The notes under the pieces are model-generated. The model ran no database searches. It saw nothing but the letters and a program-made list of their open reading frames with translations, and had not been told where the DNA came from. 64,000 bases of DNA from Streptococcus salivarius (lineage in GTDB: Bacteria > Bacillota > Bacilli > Lactobacillales > Streptococcaceae), in contig NZ_CP009913.1 of assembly GCF_000785515.1 (NCBI RefSeq), positions 586,001 through 650,000 on the forward strand. The letters run 5' to 3'. Below, piece after piece: positions 1-8,098 of this stretch. Numbering within the stretch: the stretch's first letter is position 1; the number at the start of each line of letters is the position of its first letter. Position numbers and translations under genes: made by a program.

Positions 1-216
1 CTAAGTTCTGCGAGTGACAAGAGTAGTGCTCACATTACGATTTCGGAAGGTAAATTTCATCAAGTGAAAAAGATGTTCTTGGCTTATGGAGTCAAGGTGA
101 CCTATCTTAAGCGGATTTCTTTTGGAGCATTTAAGCTTGATGAAGGGATAGCAGTAGGTTCCTACAGAGCCTTAACGGAAGCGGAAAAAGTGATTTTGCG
201 TACTTATTTGGGCTAG
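1..216 (+). CDS. RsuA-family rRNA pseudouridine synthase, C-terminal fragment
   Basis: The frame is open from the first base and ends at TAG 214-216, giving the last 71 residues. The segment EGKFHQVKKMF (residues 16-26 of the fragment) is the conserved C-terminal motif of RsuA/RluB/E/F pseudouridine synthases, and the basic stretch after it fits the end of the catalytic domain. These enzymes isomerise specific uridines in rRNA. The start lies outside the window, so which of the small-subunit or large-subunit enzymes this is cannot be decided; 16S-specific RsuA-like is the usual streptococcal annotation. Confidence 0.8.
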   Translation, partial: LSSASDKSSAHITISEGKFHQVKKMFLAYGVKVTYLKRISFGAFKLDEGIAVGSYRALTEAEKVILRTYLG

Positions 217-331
217 TCATTTCTTCTTATTAAGGTATGATAGGAACTTTCAATCTCCTGATAGGTCCATCCTATCACTAGGCTTAATACTGTAAGGCCC
301 ATAATGACGGACTTTTCTAGGGGTATAAGTA

Positions 332-358
332 AAACTTATGACATTCTATAAGTTTTTT
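332..358 (+). terminator. Rho-independent terminator after the pseudouridine synthase
   Basis: An eight-base inverted repeat AAACTTAT / ATAAGTTT with an 8-nt loop runs into a T tract. It is AT-rich and therefore weak, but well placed between the upstream gene and the promoter of the next. Confidence 0.5.
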
Positions 359-361
359 AAT

Positions 362-390
362 TTTTCAAGCCTTGTTTCTGGTGGTATGAT
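362..390 (+). promoter_or_regulatory. Promoter of the M20 peptidase gene
   Basis: TTTTCA (362-367), 17-base spacer, and TATGAT (385-390) preceded by TGg, an extended -10. Transcription would start near 397, leaving a 65-nt leader. Confidence 0.5.
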
Positions 391-461
391 GGTATCAATT
401 CGATTGAGAACTTAAGTAAGTCAGGGCAATGAGCAGGTCTAATCAGAGAGGGAGGTTCATT

Positions 462-1607
462 ATGACAGAAGCATTTTATGATCATTTAGCAAAGACGCGT
501 CATCAGATTCACCAACATCCAGAGGTTTCTGAGGAGGAGCATGATACGACAGTCTTTTTGAAAGGTTATTTGAAAAATCTAGGTATTGAGCCTTTAAATT
601 ATCCCTTGAAGACGGGACTCATCGCTGAGATTGGGTCAGGTTATCCGATTATTGCTTTACGTGCTGATATTGATGCCCTACCGATTAAGGAAAAGACAGG
701 ACTTCCTTATGCCAGCGACAATGGGGCCATGCATGCTTGTGGTCATGATTTTCACCAGACCTCTCTTCTCGGAGCTGCTCAGCTTTTAAAAGAAAGAGAA
801 GCCGAGCTTAAGGGGACCGTTCGATTGATTTTTCAACCAGCCGAGGAAAATTTCCAAGGGGCCTATCAGGTCATTGAAGCGGGTGGTCTTGACGGTGTGT
901 CAGCTATCATCGGTTATCACAATAATCCTCACTTGAAACCTGGTCAGATTGGTCTTCGTTCGGGAGCTATCATGGCAGGTGTGGAGCAGTTTAGGGTTGA
1001 TGTTAAAGGTGTTTCGTCCCATGCTGCCCGTCCTGATTTGGGTGTGGATACGGTCTTGGTCACTACGACCATCATCAACAATTTACAACAGATTGTTGCT
1101 CGTACGGTATCGCCCTTTGAATCAGCAGTATTGTCAGTTACTCATATCGAAGTTGGAAATACCTGGAATGTCCTTCCGGCAGCAGGCTTTTTTGAAGGAA
1201 CGATTCGTACCTTTGAGCCTAAGGTTCGTGAAGATGTCATTGCTCGCTTTGAAAAAGTTGTTCAGGCGACAGCTGACCAGTTTGGTGCTCAAGTTGACAT
1301 TACTTGGGGTAATTCACCTTACGTGACCTACAATGACCAGACACTCACACCACTCATCTTTGAAAATTCTAAGGCCTTTGCAGAAGTGATTGAAACTTTG
1401 CCATCAACAGGGGGCGAAGACTTTGCGGCCTATCAAAAGGAAATACCAGGAGTCTTTGCCTTTGTTGGCCCAAATGGTGAAGAAAATGCACCAGACTGGC
1501 ACCATGATGATTTTCTTGTGAAAGATGAGGCCTTGCCAGTAGCTGTGAGTTACTATGTGGAAAACGCCCTTTTCCTACTTGACTATTTTAAGGAGAAAGG
1601 CAAATGA
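462..1607 (+). CDS. M20D-family amidohydrolase (N-acyl amino acid / hippurate hydrolase type)
   Basis: A 381-residue zinc peptidase-like amidohydrolase. The metal-binding segment HACGHD sits near residue 90, a PAEE motif carrying the catalytic glutamate near residue 130, and a GGEDFAAY segment near the C-terminus, all in the order found in M20D enzymes that cleave N-acylated amino acids. I place the start at ATG 462 because GGAGG (451-455) lies six bases upstream; the in-frame ATG at 429 has no ribosome-binding site. The family includes N-acetyldiaminopimelate deacetylase, but no dap gene is nearby, so the substrate is unknown. The stop overlaps the start of a glutamine amidotransferase remnant (ATGA), suggesting a former two-gene operon. 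Confidence 0.85.
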   Translation: MTEAFYDHLAKTRHQIHQHPEVSEEEHDTTVFLKGYLKNLGIEPLNYPLKTGLIAEIGSGYPIIALRADIDALPIKEKTGLPYASDNGAMHACGHDFHQTSLLGAAQLLKEREAELKGTVRLIFQPAEENFQGAYQVIEAGGLDGVSAIIGYHNNPHLKPGQIGLRSGAIMAGVEQFRVDVKGVSSHAARPDLGVDTVLVTTTIINNLQQIVARTVSPFESAVLSVTHIEVGNTWNVLPAAGFFEGTIRTFEPKVREDVIARFEKVVQATADQFGAQVDITWGNSPYVTYNDQTLTPLIFENSKAFAEVIETLPSTGGEDFAAYQKEIPGVFAFVGPNGEENAPDWHHDDFLVKDEALPVAVSYYVENALFLLDYFKEKGK

Positions 1608-1773
1608 CCATTCCCTTAATCGGTATTACCAGTAATGAAAAACTTGTTAGGGAGTTGAGAGCTTCACTGACGCCCCATTTATAGGTGTTCAGTGGCATCC
1701 TGAGTTTCTCTTGGGACATAAGTTTTTAAAAGACCAAGGACTCTTTGATTATTTTGTTAAGAGTTTTAAATAA
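1604..1773 (+). pseudogene. Remnant of a class I glutamine amidotransferase (peptidase C26, PuuD-like)
   Basis: The ATG overlaps the preceding stop (ATGA) and begins MTIPLIGITSNE, the N-terminal strand of gamma-glutamyl-GABA hydrolase-like enzymes. The frame stops at 1682-1684. One base-frame away the 3' end reads GVQWHPEFLLGH and continues to TAA 1771-1773; the VQWHPE motif carries the catalytic His/Glu of this family. About 170 bases survive of a gene that would normally be 690-720 bases, so most of the body, including the cysteine nucleophile, has been deleted. Non-functional. Confidence 0.75.
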
Positions 1774-1865
1774 AGCTTAAGGACTTTAAATTGGTACTAC
1801 TTTTGATATTGAAAAGGAGGACGTGCTTAAGTAGAAAAAATCTTTTGATCATTTAGTTTACACTT

Positions 1866-1895
1866 AAGAGCCCAGCCGGTTGGTTGGGTTCTTTT
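1866..1895 (+). terminator. Terminator after the amidotransferase remnant
   Basis: A 12-bp stem (AAGAGCCCAGCC with GGTTGGGTTCTT, using G-T pairs) around a GGTT loop, ending in a short T run. Confidence 0.55.
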
Positions 1896-1950
1896 GTCGT
1901 ATTTTAGAAGCAAGATTTCAGGACTTAGAAAGGGAGGGAAGATTTTTCAC

Positions 1951-1979
1951 TTGCTATTTTTGAGTTTTTTAGATAAAAT
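1951..1979 (+). promoter_or_regulatory. Promoter of ald
   Basis: TTGCTA (1951-1956), 17-base spacer, TAAAAT (1974-1979). The cre operator overlaps the end of the -10 and the start point. Confidence 0.6.
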
Positions 1980-1994
1980 GAAAGCGTTATCATT
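1978..1994 (+). promoter_or_regulatory. cre site (CcpA operator) upstream of ald
   Basis: ATGAAAGCGTTATCATT matches the catabolite-responsive element consensus WTGNAANCGNWNNCAWW at every defined position. It overlaps the -10 and start region of the ald promoter, a position from which CcpA normally represses. Confidence 0.75.
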
Positions 1995-2068
1995 TCAAAA
2001 ATAGATAGGAAGTGGTCAAGTCATCTTTTTGATGGTTGACCTTATAACTTCCGAATAAGGAGAAACGT

Positions 2069-3181
2069 ATGTTAATTGGTATTCCAAAAGAAATCAAAAA
2101 TAACGAGAACCGTGTGGCTCTAACGCCTGCGGGTGTCCAAAGTCTTGTGGCTAAGGGACATGTCGTGTTAATCGAAACAAATGCAGGCCTTGGCTCTGGT
2201 TTTGCGGATGCAGATTATGCCAATCAAGGTGCCAAAATTGTTGCAACTGCTGCAGAAGCCTGGGCAGCAGAACTTGTTGTTAAAGTTAAGGAGCCACTTG
2301 CTGAAGAATATGGCTTCCTTCGTGAGGATCTTTTACTCTTTACCTACTTGCACATGGCAGCAGCGCCAGAATTGGCAGATGCTATGGTCAATGCTAAGAC
2401 AACAGGTGTGGCCTATGAAACAGTACGTAGCCAAGAAGGTCACCTACCACTTTTGGTTCCAATGAGTGAAGTCGCAGGACGTATGGCCGTTCAAATCGGT
2501 GCTCACTTCTTGACCAAACAAGAGGGTGGTTCTGGCGTTCTCCTAGGTGGGGTACCTGGTGTTCCTAAAGGGAAAGTGACTATTATCGGTGGTGGTGTCG
2601 TAGGGACACATGCAGCCCGTATCGCACTTGGACTTGGGGCTCAAGTGACTATTCTTGATATCAGTGCCAAACGTTTGTCTGTCCTTGAGGAAGTCTTTGG
2701 TAGCCAAATTCAAACACTTATGTCAAATCCGTTCAATATTGAAGCGAGTGTTCGTGATGCTGATGTGGTTATCGGTGCAGTTCTTATCCCAGGGGCAAAA
2801 GCGCCGAAACTCGTTACTGACCATATGGTTAAACAAATGCGTCCAGGTTCTGTTATTGTTGACGTTGCCGTTGACCAAGGTGGGGTTGTTGAAACTGCGG
2901 ATCGCGTGACCACTCACGATGAGCCCGTTTATGAAACACATGGTGTCCTTCACTATGCCGTTGCCAATATCCCAGGAGCTGTGGCACGTACATCAACCAT
3001 TGCCCTTACCAATGTCACTTTGCCTTATATCGAAGCCCTGGCAGGAAAAGGATTCAGAAAGGCAATTAACGACGACGAAGGCCTTCGTCAAGGGGTCACA
3101 ACCTACCAAGGTCGTATCACTAGCAGACCGGTTGCAGAGGGACTAAACAGAGATTATACTGCCATTGACGAATTGGCATAA
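2069..3181 (+). CDS. ald: Alanine dehydrogenase
   Basis: A 370-residue NAD-dependent alanine dehydrogenase, which interconverts L-alanine with pyruvate and ammonia. The N-terminus [20 protein letters not shown] is characteristic. The substrate-binding lysine segment KVKEP and the histidine segment YLHMA lie near residues 75 and 96, and the NAD-binding loop [10 protein letters not shown] near residue 175. Length equals the family norm, so the gene looks intact. AAGGAG precedes the ATG. It is a single-gene unit with its own promoter, a cre site and a downstream terminator, implying induction when preferred sugars are exhausted. Confidence 0.95.
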   Translation: MLIGIPKEIKNNENRVALTPAGVQSLVAKGHVVLIETNAGLGSGFADADYANQGAKIVATAAEAWAAELVVKVKEPLAEEYGFLREDLLLFTYLHMAAAPELADAMVNAKTTGVAYETVRSQEGHLPLLVPMSEVAGRMAVQIGAHFLTKQEGGSGVLLGGVPGVPKGKVTIIGGGVVGTHAARIALGLGAQVTILDISAKRLSVLEEVFGSQIQTLMSNPFNIEASVRDADVVIGAVLIPGAKAPKLVTDHMVKQMRPGSVIVDVAVDQGGVVETADRVTTHDEPVYETHGVLHYAVANIPGAVARTSTIALTNVTLPYIEALAGKGFRKAINDDEGLRQGVTTYQGRITSRPVAEGLNRDYTAIDELA

Positions 3182-3205
3182 ATAGACTATTGACCATAAA
3201 CAAAG

Positions 3206-3241
3206 AGGAGTTGTACCATGATGTGGTTGACTCCTTTTTTT
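3206..3241 (+). terminator. Terminator of ald
   Basis: AGGAGT and ACTCCT arms, an 18-nt interior that can pair partially, then a run of eight T. Confidence 0.7.
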
Positions 3242-3310
3242 GTGGTCTAAGATAAGAACTGCCACAAAGACTGAAAATATAGGAGTTTTTCTAATGTTAC
3301 TCTTATTTTA

Positions 3311-3319
3311 TGCTATAAT
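3311..3319 (+). promoter_or_regulatory. Extended -10 promoter of the small membrane-protein gene
   Basis: TGcTATAAT is a perfect extended -10. No good -35 is present 16-18 bases upstream. Confidence 0.5.
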
Positions 3320-3393
3320 GAGTAGAAATAATAAGGGCAGTAATGAGTACCTATAATGCTTTTTATTCTTGCTTACCAATAGGAGGTTTTATC

Positions 3394-3756
3394 GTGACTA
3401 ATCATGTTCGCGTTTTCACAGCAATTGTCTTTTCTCAGCTTGTCGTTCTTTATTTTGGTTTTCGTATGGATGTCTCTTTGACCGAACTGCTAACTACAGT
3501 AGCTGCGGCATCCCTGGTTGAGATTATTTATCATGTGAAGCTTGTTCGTAAGATAGGAGCCAATATTTCTTTTGAAACTTTTTGGAAAAACTGTGACCAA
3601 CTTTTTAGAAAAAATGCTGTACTATTGGCTATTTTACTTTGTGACCTGCTTATTTTTAAAGGTGGGGATTTCATGGCCTTCATTCTTTGGCAAGTTACCT
3701 TTGTTGTCTTGGTAAGTATTATCATCATGGCATCAAATAATGCACCGGACGCATGA
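3394..3756 (+). CDS. Small integral membrane protein of unknown function
   Basis: About 120 residues, mostly hydrophobic, with three to four predicted membrane segments (around residues 6-25, 28-45, 72-90 and 95-113) separated by short basic loops. I choose GTG 3394 because a perfect AGGAGG (3381-3386) lies seven bases upstream; the longer in-frame ATG at 3343 has only a poor site. I do not recognise the family. It is followed 35 bases later by an alpha/beta hydrolase with a poor ribosome site, so the two may be co-transcribed. Confidence 0.65.
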   Translation: MTNHVRVFTAIVFSQLVVLYFGFRMDVSLTELLTTVAAASLVEIIYHVKLVRKIGANISFETFWKNCDQLFRKNAVLLAILLCDLLIFKGGDFMAFILWQVTFVVLVSIIIMASNNAPDA

Positions 3757-3791
3757 TAATACTTAAATTTTGCAATGAAAGAATTTAAATA

Positions 3792-4592
3792 ATGTTTAGT
3801 ATTCATAGAAATCATTTGTCAGACCAGGGCGTTGACTATGTCACTTTTGGTCGAGGAGATAAGGTTCTCGTTATCATTACGGGATTAAGTTTGCAAGGCT
3901 TAAGTGATATGTCTGACCTTGCCATTTGCTCGTTATTTTATCGATATGCTAAGGAGTATACGGTCTATATTTTTGATAGAAAGAACCATATCAAAGAAGG
4001 TATTTCAATTGAGAATATGGTTGATGACCTCTATCATTCTTTACAAGAATTGCATATTGCTAATGCCTCTATCATAGGCATGTCACAAGGTGGTATGATT
4101 GCTCAGCTGTTTGCTATTAAGTATCCTCAAAAGGTGACTAGTCTGGTGTTAGCTCTGACATTCTCTCGAAATAATGAAATCAGTAGAGACACTATCGGAG
4201 GCTGGATTGAGATGGCTAAAAATGGTGAGATAGCTAAGCTCAATAAGGATTCAATGTGTAAAACATTTTCGTCTCCTATGTTAAAGAAATTATATGTGAT
4301 TAATAAACTATTTTTGAAGACTGTGAGTGTTGAAAAACAAGAACGATTTGTCCGTTTAGCCAAGTCAATTCTTGAGTTTGATTGCCATAAGTCCCTTGAT
4401 AAAATCACCTGCCCGACTCTTGTCTTGGGGGCTAAAAAAGATTTGGTTCTGGGAGTGGATGGTGCAAGGGAACTTGCAAATAGCATTCCAAATGCTTCCT
4501 ATTATGAATTTAGTAAACTGGGGCACGCAGCCTTTATTGAAAGTAAGCAATTTAATAAAATGATATTAGAATTTCTGCGAAAGAATGCTTAG
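3792..4592 (+). CDS. Alpha/beta-fold hydrolase
   Basis: A 266-residue serine hydrolase-like protein. The nucleophile elbow GMSQGG lies near residue 97, an aspartate in the segment GAKKDLVLG near residue 215, and the catalytic histidine in LGHAAF near residue 245, in canonical order. It carries no signal peptide, so it is probably cytoplasmic. The residues around the motifs are typical of the broad carboxylesterase/lipase-like family and do not reveal a substrate. Its ATG has a weak ribosome-binding site. A terminator follows. Confidence 0.8.
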   Translation: MFSIHRNHLSDQGVDYVTFGRGDKVLVIITGLSLQGLSDMSDLAICSLFYRYAKEYTVYIFDRKNHIKEGISIENMVDDLYHSLQELHIANASIIGMSQGGMIAQLFAIKYPQKVTSLVLALTFSRNNEISRDTIGGWIEMAKNGEIAKLNKDSMCKTFSSPMLKKLYVINKLFLKTVSVEKQERFVRLAKSILEFDCHKSLDKITCPTLVLGAKKDLVLGVDGARELANSIPNASYYEFSKLGHAAFIESKQFNKMILEFLRKNA

Positions 4593-4631
4593 GTAGTGGA
4601 CCGATAGAAAAACTATTAAAATAGAATGAGA

Positions 4632-4664
4632 AAGGGGTTACAATAAAAGCTGTAGCCTCTTTTT
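4632..4664 (+). terminator. Terminator after the alpha/beta hydrolase
   Basis: AGGGGTTACA pairs with TGTAGCCTCT (two G-T pairs) around an 8-nt loop, followed by T5. Confidence 0.7.
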
Positions 4665-4734
4665 ATTTCCAGTTCAATTGTGTGCAGTCTGAAAAATTAA
4701 ATGATAGAATGGCGGTAGATAGGAGGATACAGAA

Positions 4735-6051
4735 ATGTTAAACTATGATTTGATTGTTATCGGTTTCGGTAAAGCCGGTAAAACTCTGGCTGCTAAGATG
4801 AATGCAGCTGGTAAGAAAGTTGCTGTCATCGAGCGCAGTAAAGCGATGTATGGTGGTACTTGCATTAATATTGCTTGTATCCCAACTAAGACTATGATTG
4901 TTGCGGCTGAGAAGGGCTGGTCTTTTGACGACACTATGAAAGAACGTGGTGCGGTGACTGGTCGTCTTAATGCTAAGAATTATAAGATGTTGGCAGACAA
5001 TGGCGTTGATGTCATTGATGCAGAGGCACATTTTGTGTCAAATAAGGTTATTGAAGTAGTAGCTGGTGATGACCGCCAAGAGCTTACAGCTGAGACTATT
5101 GTTATCAATACTGGTGCTGTGTCTAATGTCTTGCCTATTCCTGGTTTGACAACAACTGAGCATGTCTATGATTCAACTGGTATTCAAACCCTTAAAGCCT
5201 TGCCAAAACGTCTGGGTGTCCTAGGTGGTGGTAATATCGGTCTTGAATTTGCTGGTCTTTATAACCGTTTGGGAAGCCAAGTGACTGTCTTGGATGCAGC
5301 GACTAGCTTCTTGCCACGTGTAGAGCCATCTATTGCTAAGTTGGCCAAGGAATACATGGAAGAGGACGGCATTGTCTTTGAGCAAGGTGTTAAAACATCT
5401 GAAGTTAAGAATGACGGTGATGAAGTTGTCGTTGTTACTGACAAAGGCGAGTTCCGTTTTGATGCGCTCCTCTATGCGACAGGACGCAAGCCTAATATCG
5501 AACCCCTTCACTTGGAAAATACAGATATTGCCTTGACTGAACGTGGTGGTATCCAGGTCAATAAACATTTGGAAACAAGTGTTCATGGTGTCTTTGCGGT
5601 GGGGGATGTTAATGGTGGTCTCCAATTCACTTACATTTCACTAGATGATTTCCGTATTGTCTTTAACTACTTGACAGGGGATGGTAGCTATAACCTTGAA
5701 ACACGTGGAGCAGTTCCAACTGCCATGTTCCTCAACCCACCTTTGGCACAGGTTGGCCTTACTGAAGACCAAGCCAAGGAACAAGGTTTGCCAGTAGCAG
5801 TTAAAGAAATGCCAGTGGCAGGTATGCCTCGTGGTCATGTTAACGGTGATTTGCGCGGTGCTTTCAAAGCTGTGGTAAACCCTGAAACTAAGGAAATCTT
5901 GGGAGTGACCCTCTTTGGTCAAGAATCCCATGAAATTATCAATCTAATTACCCTGGCGATGAATCATCACATTCCATATACAGATTTGGCTAAACAAATC
6001 TTTACTCACCCAACTATGGCTGAGAACCTAAACGATTTGTTTGCGATTTAA
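4735..6051 (+). CDS. har: Hypothiocyanous acid reductase, RclA-like flavoprotein disulfide reductase
   Basis: A 438-residue class I pyridine nucleotide-disulfide oxidoreductase. FAD-binding GFGKAGK is at residues 9-15, the redox-active pair in GGTCINIACIPTK near residues 39-51, NADPH-binding LGGGNIGLEFAG near residue 163, a second FAD motif VFAVGDV near residue 286, and a C-terminal HPT segment. Length and N-terminus (YDLIVIGFGKAGKTLA) match the streptococcal Har/RclA group, which detoxifies hypothiocyanous acid made by lactoperoxidase in saliva and milk. Relatives usually read CINIGC; here the second residue before the distal cysteine is alanine. Assignment rests on recalled similarity. A more generic dihydrolipoamide dehydrogenase label is the alternative. 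AGGAGG precedes the ATG; the gene stands alone. Confidence 0.8.
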   Translation: MLNYDLIVIGFGKAGKTLAAKMNAAGKKVAVIERSKAMYGGTCINIACIPTKTMIVAAEKGWSFDDTMKERGAVTGRLNAKNYKMLADNGVDVIDAEAHFVSNKVIEVVAGDDRQELTAETIVINTGAVSNVLPIPGLTTTEHVYDSTGIQTLKALPKRLGVLGGGNIGLEFAGLYNRLGSQVTVLDAATSFLPRVEPSIAKLAKEYMEEDGIVFEQGVKTSEVKNDGDEVVVVTDKGEFRFDALLYATGRKPNIEPLHLENTDIALTERGGIQVNKHLETSVHGVFAVGDVNGGLQFTYISLDDFRIVFNYLTGDGSYNLETRGAVPTAMFLNPPLAQVGLTEDQAKEQGLPVAVKEMPVAGMPRGHVNGDLRGAFKAVVNPETKEILGVTLFGQESHEIINLITLAMNHHIPYTDLAKQIFTHPTMAENLNDLFAI

Positions 6052-6057
6052 AATGAA

Positions 6058-6079
6058 AAGAGCCGAGAGGCTCTTTTTT
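6058..6079 (+). terminator. Terminator of har
   Basis: AAGAGCC / GGCTCTT stem, GAGA loop, T6. Confidence 0.9.
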
Positions 6080-6205
6080 GTGAGTATATCATCCATACAA
6101 AGCAACACTCTAGGTTAGATGTCGCTTTTTTTTGCGCTTTGATGATAAGATAGAAGTGACATAGGAAAATTCCTTAGATTGGTGCTCTTTGTCTCCTTTG
6201 AATGC

Positions 6206-6233
6206 TTGATTGACCTTGAGTCACCACTAGAAT
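6206..6233 (+). promoter_or_regulatory. Probable promoter of the mvaK1 operon
   Basis: TTGATT (6206-6211), 16-base spacer, TAGAAT (6228-6233); start near 6240. This is the best match in the gap, but not strong. Confidence 0.4.
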
Positions 6234-6293
6234 CTGTATGAAAAATCTAGAAAGACACTCGCCTGCAAATTCGTCTGTGAGTGTGTATAGCTT

Positions 6294-7172
6294 ATGACTA
6301 AGAAAGTAGGAGTGGGCAAGGCTCACAGTAAGATTATTTTGATGGGGGAGCACTCGGTCGTTTATGGTCATCCTGCTCTTGCCCTCCCTCTTAAGGATAT
6401 TGAGGTTGTCTGTCAGATTCAGGCGGCTGAGACTCCTTTGACGCTCAAGGCTCAAGATCCCTTGACGACGGCGATTTTTTCAGCGCTTAATTATCTGAAA
6501 ATCAAGAATCAGCCTATCAGCTATGCTATTAAGTCTAGTGTCCCTGAGAAGCGTGGCATGGGGTCGTCTGCTGCAGTGGCCATTGCGGCAATTCGAGCGG
6601 TCTTTGATTATTTTGATCAGGAGCTTAGCCAGGAGACCTTGGAAATGCTGGTTCATCAGGCGGAGACTATTGCCCATAGTAAACCTAGTGGTTTAGATGC
6701 AAAGACCTGCTTGAGTGACAAAGCCATTAGCTTTACGCGAAACATTGGTTTCAAGGAAATCGAGGTCAATTTAGGTGCCTATCTGGTCATTGCTGATACG
6801 GGAATCCATGGAAATACCCGTGAGGCCGTGGAAAAGGTTGAGGATATTGGTTTAGATGCCTTGTCAGATCTCAACCAACTGGGCGAATTAAGTCAGCAGG
6901 CAGAGGAAGCCCTCAAAGCCAAGAATCAAAAGCTTCTTGGTCAGCTCATGTCTCAAGCCCATAATCACCTTAAATCTTTAGGGGTGTCTTGTGATTTGTC
7001 GGATCTTCTAGTAGCAACTGCTCTGGAGCAAGGTGCACTGGGAGCCAAGATGTCAGGTGGAGGATTGGGTGGTTGCATTATTGCCCTAACAAGTACTAAA
7101 GACCAAGCCCGAACGATTGCTAAAAAACTTCAAGAAAAAGGAGCCGTAAACACGTGGATAGAAAGCCTGTAA
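6294..7172 (+). CDS. mvaK1: Mevalonate kinase
   Basis: A 292-residue GHMP kinase that phosphorylates mevalonate at C5. The N-terminal GKAHSKIILMGEHSVVYGHPA motif, the ATP-binding GMGSSAAVAIA loop near residue 90 and the C-terminal SGGGLGGCIIAL loop near residue 258 are the three GHMP signatures, and the sequence closely resembles pneumococcal MvaK1. The ATG has only a weak ribosome-binding site. It is the first gene of mvaK1-mvaD-mvaK2-fni; its last 19 bases overlap mvaD. The upper-pathway genes mvaS and mvaA are 20 kb away on the other strand. Confidence 0.95.
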   Translation: MTKKVGVGKAHSKIILMGEHSVVYGHPALALPLKDIEVVCQIQAAETPLTLKAQDPLTTAIFSALNYLKIKNQPISYAIKSSVPEKRGMGSSAAVAIAAIRAVFDYFDQELSQETLEMLVHQAETIAHSKPSGLDAKTCLSDKAISFTRNIGFKEIEVNLGAYLVIADTGIHGNTREAVEKVEDIGLDALSDLNQLGELSQQAEEALKAKNQKLLGQLMSQAHNHLKSLGVSCDLSDLLVATALEQGALGAKMSGGGLGGCIIALTSTKDQARTIAKKLQEKGAVNTWIESL

Positions 7173-8098
7173 GCGTCAAATCGTACGCAAATATTGCTAT
7201 TGTCAAATACTGGGGTAAGGCGGATGCGGAGCGTATGATTCCTTCAACCAGTAGTATCTCACTGACTTTGGAAAATATGTATACGGAAACCAAGTTATCT
7301 TTTCTGCCTGAGGATGCGACTGGTGATGTCATGTATATCGATGATGAGCTCCAAGGGGAAAAAGAAACAACCAAGGCCAGCAAGGTTTTAGATCTCTTCC
7401 GTACTAATCCAAACCAACATGTCAAGATTGAAACTTGGAACAACATGCCAACAGCAGCGGGTCTATCCTCAAGTTCCTCAGGACTTTCTGCCCTAGTTAA
7501 AGCAGCTAACGAGCTCTTCCAAGTCGGAAAAACGCAGTCTGAATTAGCTCAAATTGCCAAGTTTGCTTCAGGCTCATCATCACGTTCTTTCTTTGGACCA
7601 TTGGCAGCCTGGGACAAGGATAGTGGTGAGGTTTACCCGGTTGAAACAGACCTTAAATTGGCCATGATTATGCTGGTTTTGACAGATCAAAAGAAACCCG
7701 TATCAAGCCGGGACGGTATGAAATTGTGCACCGAAACATCGACCTCTTTCCCAGAGTGGATTAAACAGTCTGAGCAGGATTACAAGGATATGTTAGACTA
7801 TCTCAAGGCTAATGATTTCCAAGCAGTCGGTGAGCTCACTGAAGCTAATGCTCTTCGTATGCACCAAACAACAAGTACGGCTAACCCACCATTTTCATAT
7901 CTAACGGAAGCCTCTTATCAGGCTATGGACAAGGTTAAGGCCCTCCGTGCCTCTGGTGAGCAGTGTTACTTTACTATGGATGCAGGACCAAATGTTAAGG
8001 TGCTCTGTCTGGAAGAAGACCTAGACCGCCTAGCTGACCACTTCCGTAAGGACTATCAGGTCATTGTTTCACTCACCAAGGAGTTGCCAGATGCCTAA
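7154..8098 (+). CDS. mvaD: Diphosphomevalonate decarboxylase
   Basis: A 314-residue GHMP-fold enzyme that converts mevalonate diphosphate to isopentenyl diphosphate with ATP use. The N-terminus KSYANIAIVKYWGK and the loop AAGLSSSSSGLSAL near residue 100 are diagnostic. It starts with GTG at 7154, inside the end of mvaK1, with AAAAGGAG ending 11 bases upstream; translation is thus likely coupled to mvaK1. Its stop overlaps the mvaK2 start by eight bases. Confidence 0.95.
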   Translation: MDRKPVSVKSYANIAIVKYWGKADAERMIPSTSSISLTLENMYTETKLSFLPEDATGDVMYIDDELQGEKETTKASKVLDLFRTNPNQHVKIETWNNMPTAAGLSSSSSGLSALVKAANELFQVGKTQSELAQIAKFASGSSSRSFFGPLAAWDKDSGEVYPVETDLKLAMIMLVLTDQKKPVSSRDGMKLCTETSTSFPEWIKQSEQDYKDMLDYLKANDFQAVGELTEANALRMHQTTSTANPPFSYLTEASYQAMDKVKALRASGEQCYFTMDAGPNVKVLCLEEDLDRLADHFRKDYQVIVSLTKELPDA

